DNA of 64,000 bases. Origin: Acanthornis magna (taxonomy: Eukaryota; Chordata; Aves; Passeriformes; Acanthizidae). This document shows positions 59,774 through 64,000 of the stretch, piece after piece. The stretch spans positions 1,984,001-2,048,000 of the forward strand of contig JAWUZG010000028.1 of assembly GCA_036785705.1 (NCBI GenBank), given 5' to 3'. Below the pieces are notes generated by a model that saw only the letters and a list, made by a program, of their open reading frames with translations, searched no databases and was not told the DNA's origin. The translations under genes and the position numbers were made by a program. Every line of letters begins with the position of its first letter. The stretch's first letter is position 1.

Positions 59774-62700
59774 TATAGCTCAGTGTAGTACGAAACATGC
59801 AAATCATCTGAATCAGATATCTCTTAAGATTCCATAAGCAAATTGGCTATTTTTGTAAAAGTTAGAAAAGAACTGGCAATTTCAACTCCTGAATACTAAT
59901 TCGCATGTACCAATCTATTTATAAAAATATAAACTTCAGTCCACCACCATGAAACACCACTCGTGGGATGGAATAAAAATAAGGCAGAAAGCTTTAACGG
60001 GGGGACACAAACCACCGAATCAGATCAGCTCAGATCTTCCAGCAGGTGTTTTGATGCAATTATGGCCATCTCACTGAAGGGTTTGCTCACTGCTCTGAGG
60101 ATGAGCCCCTTTTTTCTAAGGGTCTGTTTGTAGCTCTGGCCCAGGTGGACGTGGTGCTCTTCCCTTCCATCCCACCTTCCAACCTGTGCCTGTGTCCCTC
60201 TGCCCTGTGTGAGGCTGGCTACCACAAAGCCACAAATCAGCCTTCCAGGGAGGGTGATCCACAAGGAGAAAATGCAGAAGACACAGGAGAACTGCTGCAA
60301 AAGGCTCAGCAGCACAGCGAGAGCAGGTCAGGGTGCAGTGCCAAAGCCCAGGCTGCAGGAGCAGCCTGCTCCAGGGACCACGGAGGCCAGGCATGGATGT
60401 GGCCCTGCTGCAGGCTGTCAGAAGGGTGAAATGCAATGGCTGGACTGGGAGGAGACAAGGGTTTTGCCAGTCATGTAGAGACTGCTACAGTCTTGCAGAG
60501 AATGATTCAGGGTCAAAGGCAAGATGAGGGTTCCTCATTTCCACGATAACGGAGAGGCTCCGGTGAGCCTCATCAGGCTTTTGTGAACCTCAGGCTGCAG
60601 AAAAAAGAGTGGACAGGAAACTCAAAGTGGCTAAAAAAGTAAGACTGATATGGCTTTATCCAAGACTTTATCCTGTATGACTTCTGCTGTTGCCCTTCCT
60701 TTCCATGAGGAATGGGTGGGGATGGAGCAGCTTTCACAACCACAGCCCTCACTGACTTGCTGCCCACGAGCTGTACAGGTCAAGCAGGGCCCAATTCAGC
60801 ACTTTTGTGGGTCATGGACAATCTTCCCTGTAATTTCAAGAAGCCTTTAAATGAGTCCCTGTGCTCAGGCAGGTGTAGCAGAGGCAAAGCAAGGTAAGAA
60901 TGTCACAGGCAAGGGGGAAAAGGGCAATCATTTTTTTCTCCCATCACTGCAGGAGAACTCCAGCTACTGCACTGAAAGCCTCTCCTACAGGACCCAGGGC
61001 ATGGGGCTGGCACCAGGAGGGAGAGGAGGTAGCATGGAAGGTGCATGATCACATTTCATCTCCTGATGGAGTCATCACATCACCAAGGAGCTGGCGAAAG
61101 CCTTTTTGACCCAAGCGTTTGGCACAGAGAAAACCCTGCCTCACACAGGGCAAAGCAGAGAGACCTTTGCTCTGAATCAGTTCCTCACATACAGGCAAGG
61201 GTTTGGCTGGGGAACTGAACAGCCTTTCCACAAAGACTCCAGGGATTCAGGGGAGCTGTTGCCTTTCCTGGTGCATGAACTCTGTGCTGCCTCCAAGGCA
61301 ATGCTGTCCCTGAGCTCTCGCTGGGGTTTCGACTGAAGCTCTGACACGGCGCTGCCAGGGCTGAATGGAAAACAAAGAACCAGCCCATCTTGCCTCATGG
61401 CCTGAAGTGCTGAACAAGAGGGCTTTGCCAGCTTTTCTGTCATCTTCTGCAACACCATGGCTTTGCACTCTGAACCCATGCTGGGTCCAGATCTCAGCCT
61501 CTGCTTCCCTCTGCTTCAAGCCCTGCTGCTGCTGCTGAACTGACTGGTGCTGCAGCCAGGATCTCACTGTGTGATAAGGAGAAGTTTTTTGCCTCTGCAG
61601 GACACAAAAAGAGCTCCAGATGTGGACTTCACCAGTGTTAGATTTGGTGTTACTCAACATCAGCACAGGGCCTCTGGAGGAGTCTACCCTTGACCTACCA
61701 AAGTGAGCTTCTCTCAGCAAAATCTGATTGCAAAAGTCACCACAGAGTATAGGAGGAAAAATTCCTGAGTCTGAGGAAAGACTACTGACAACATGAGCTC
61801 CAAAAAGGCTTGCTCTCTCTTTCCTCTGTCCTCCCCAGCAGGATTTGATTCCTGGCTTTGGATCTCAACTTTGGTGTTCCCTGCCAAAAACAATGTCTGA
61901 ATCCTCGCGTGCCCCGTGGCTCCTCTTGGCATCCTGGATCACAGATTTGCCTGCTGGAGAGACATGAGCTCATCCTCCTCTCCTGCCTTCACAATGGGAT
62001 AGCTGCAGACCAGTTTGCATCACCTTACACTGAGATAACTCTGACAGACATCCAGGGAACTGCTCTGCACTGGCAGGGGCTCCTCGTCCAGTCCCCAGCT
62101 CTGCAGGATCCTGGATGTACCTTTAACCATCACCAGTTACTTTTGCCCTGAATGTTATTTTTAACACAGTGTTTCAGGATGTGAGATTTGATACTATCTT
62201 CTTCTGCTGTCATACAAAGTGGTAGGAAAGCCAACAAATCCTTATTACTTATTGGTTTTCAGCTAAGTTCAAATCAATTTGTATTACAGTACACTGGACA
62301 TATATTTAATTATTGCATCCTTCCTGACACCAGAGAAAGGGAGGGATTTTTATGAGTATTGTGGCATTTATGCTGAAAAGTTTTGCAGCAACTTTGCAAT
62401 GGAAGGAAGAATGATAGAGGGATATGCAGGATATCAGGTGATGCAAAAGAAAGCAACAATGCAGAATAAACAACAATTGGTTGAACTGCATAACATAAGA
62501 AAGGAAAAAGGCACAATTAAACCCTCAGTTTGCAAGTTGTTACCACTGCCAGCCCTGGGTCTCTGAGAGGATGGGCCCAAGCTGTGAAGTTATGTGAAAA
62601 ACCCTGGTGAAGTTCATAAGAATTCATAAAAAAGCAGCATCTGTCCCAGCTGTAGCTCTGCTGCCTGGGCTCCCTGGGAACCCCCAATTTCATCCAAACC

Positions 62701-63677
62701 CCCTATTTCTCCTGGCTCCCAGGAAGTGTCTTTTCTGCACTTTAAATTGTGCACTTTGCAGTCACAGGCTTTCTCCTCCACTGCTGCCTCAATGCAAAGC
62801 ACATGAGCACATTCTCTAAAACTAGTTATGTTGGGGGAAAAAATGTAATAGCATAAAAGCTTTCCTTGACCTTGCTGAATACTTGGATCAACATCCAATT
62901 GCTAAATGTTGCATGTTTCCCTAGAGACAAAACAAACAGGAAGAAAAGCCACTGGATTGTGAAGGCTGGCAAAGCTATCTGCCATCTGCAGAAATTCAGC
63001 TGGGCCTCCAGCAGATAACAACAGAAGACAATACCTTGATTTTCCTTGTTTTTCTCTCCTCTTACACAATGGAATAGCTTCTCCGCTCAGAACTTGTGTC
63101 CCCATTAGTCTGACTGAGGACATATTTTCCTGGGACCCTGCTATTGTGAAATGCTTAAACCAATCTCTTCTGTGTATTTGTGGTAAAAGTCAACATCATC
63201 TTGAAATTCCAGACCAGAATAATTACCTCTGGTGCTAAAAATGATCCTCCTGCTCCTTCAACTAGAAAAAGTGTTTGAAAAGCTTGTGATACAAGTACAC
63301 ACAGTAGAGGTCAGATATAGGTCAACTGTCTATTTTTTTGTAACATCTCTTGATTTTGGACTCTTTAAACGCATGGATCCCAGAGTGCAATGCAAAGCCA
63401 TCTCTCATCTGGTCCATGTGTGAGGGTTGCAAGGCATGGGATGAAGATCTCCACAGGAATGATTTTGCTTTTGCATTTTAAGAACAAGCTCAGACCACTT
63501 TTTGTGCCTTGTGCTGGGATAGATTCAGGCAGTTCTGCTCTGGAAATAAATGTCACAGGCAGAAGCATGTCTATGTGCCCCAGGGATCTCAGTGGGATTC
63601 AGCATCGTGCTGCACTGCCTGCCTCTCACAGGCTCCTTCCCCTCTCACAGGGTTTAGACCACTTAGATCTTCCTGCT
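59774..63677. other. Unassigned unique sequence
   Basis: No gene, RNA or transposon recognised. Open frames are up to 157 codons and lack domains. Confidence 0.5.
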
Positions 63678-63870
63678 TAGGAACAAAAACAAAAAAACAA
63701 AAACAAGAACAAAAACAAAAACAAGAACAAAAACAAAAAACAAAAACAGAAACAAAACAAAAACGGAAACAGAAACAAAACCAAAACCAAAACCAGAAAC
63801 AAAAACAAAAACAAAAACAAAACAAAACCAAACACAAACCAAAAAAACAAAACCAAAAAAAAACCAAACA
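63678..63870 (+). repeat. A/C-only low-complexity tract (ACAAAA type)
   Basis: About 190 bases composed almost only of A and C with occasional G, in irregular units of 5-7 bases such as ACAAAA and ACCAAA. The opposite strand gives a spurious Phe/Leu/Val/Cys-rich frame of about 100 codons, which is not a gene. Confidence 0.95.
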
Positions 63871-64000
63871 AAAACCCACTGCCAAAAGATTACACTGCCT
63901 GGAGTTCCCAGATTGCCATGTTCTCCATAAGTACATGGCCTCACCTCATCCACACAGAAGATGCTGCTGTGACAGTGATGGTCATTCAGCTGGTGGCAGC
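63871..64000. other. Unassigned end of window
   Basis: Nothing recognisable. Confidence 0.4.

Noticed and set aside
63589..63953. Hydrophobic Phe/Val/Leu/Cys-rich minus-strand frames of about 100 codons
   Set aside because: They are the complement of an A/C-only low-complexity tract.
1..64000. CRISPR array, prokaryotic operon or tRNA/rRNA gene
   Set aside because: The sequence is vertebrate nuclear DNA; no spaced direct-repeat array and no cloverleaf or rRNA text was seen.

Overview
This window looks like non-coding (intergenic or intronic) nuclear DNA of a bird, most likely a songbird. The evidence is scattered 5'-truncated CR1 LINE copies with the typical 3' end, several LTRs of avian ERV-L type, and low overall repeat density. 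I found no host protein-coding exon, tRNA or rRNA gene that I can support.

The main feature is a complete endogenous retrovirus at 6792-13770 on the + strand. Two 950-bp LTRs that I read as identical flank a primer-binding site matching tRNA-Lys1,2, an uninterrupted gag frame (7866-9509) and an uninterrupted protease-reverse transcriptase-RNase H-integrase frame (9510-12692). gag and pol share one reading frame and are separated only by a single UAG at 9507-9509, which lies among competing short hairpins. Pol architecture and gag layout place it with the ERV-L (class III, spumavirus-related) group. There is no env: only 128 bp separate pol from the 3' LTR. All catalytic residues I can check are intact, so this is a very young insertion of an intracellular-type element.

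Other elements are: an ERV-L solo LTR with a 5-bp target duplication (32567-33229), whose U5 end is related to the provirus; a second solo LTR (47374-47937); a short LTR fragment of the same general type (16183-16325); a minus-strand solo LTR with its own TATA box and AATAAA (about 43286-43952); four young to middle-aged CR1 fragments (3878-4064, 33331-33508, 42035-42170, 51831-52100) plus one more diverged (56231-56530); and two much older LINE relics (2890-3370, 17081-17660).

Simple repeats include about 30 pure copies of AAGGG (21143-21294), a TTCC tract (29957-30040) and a long A/C-only tract (63678-63870). The rest is unique sequence. A few AT-rich stretches carry homeodomain, octamer or CRE-like words and look like candidate conserved non-coding elements, but this cannot be tested without an alignment.
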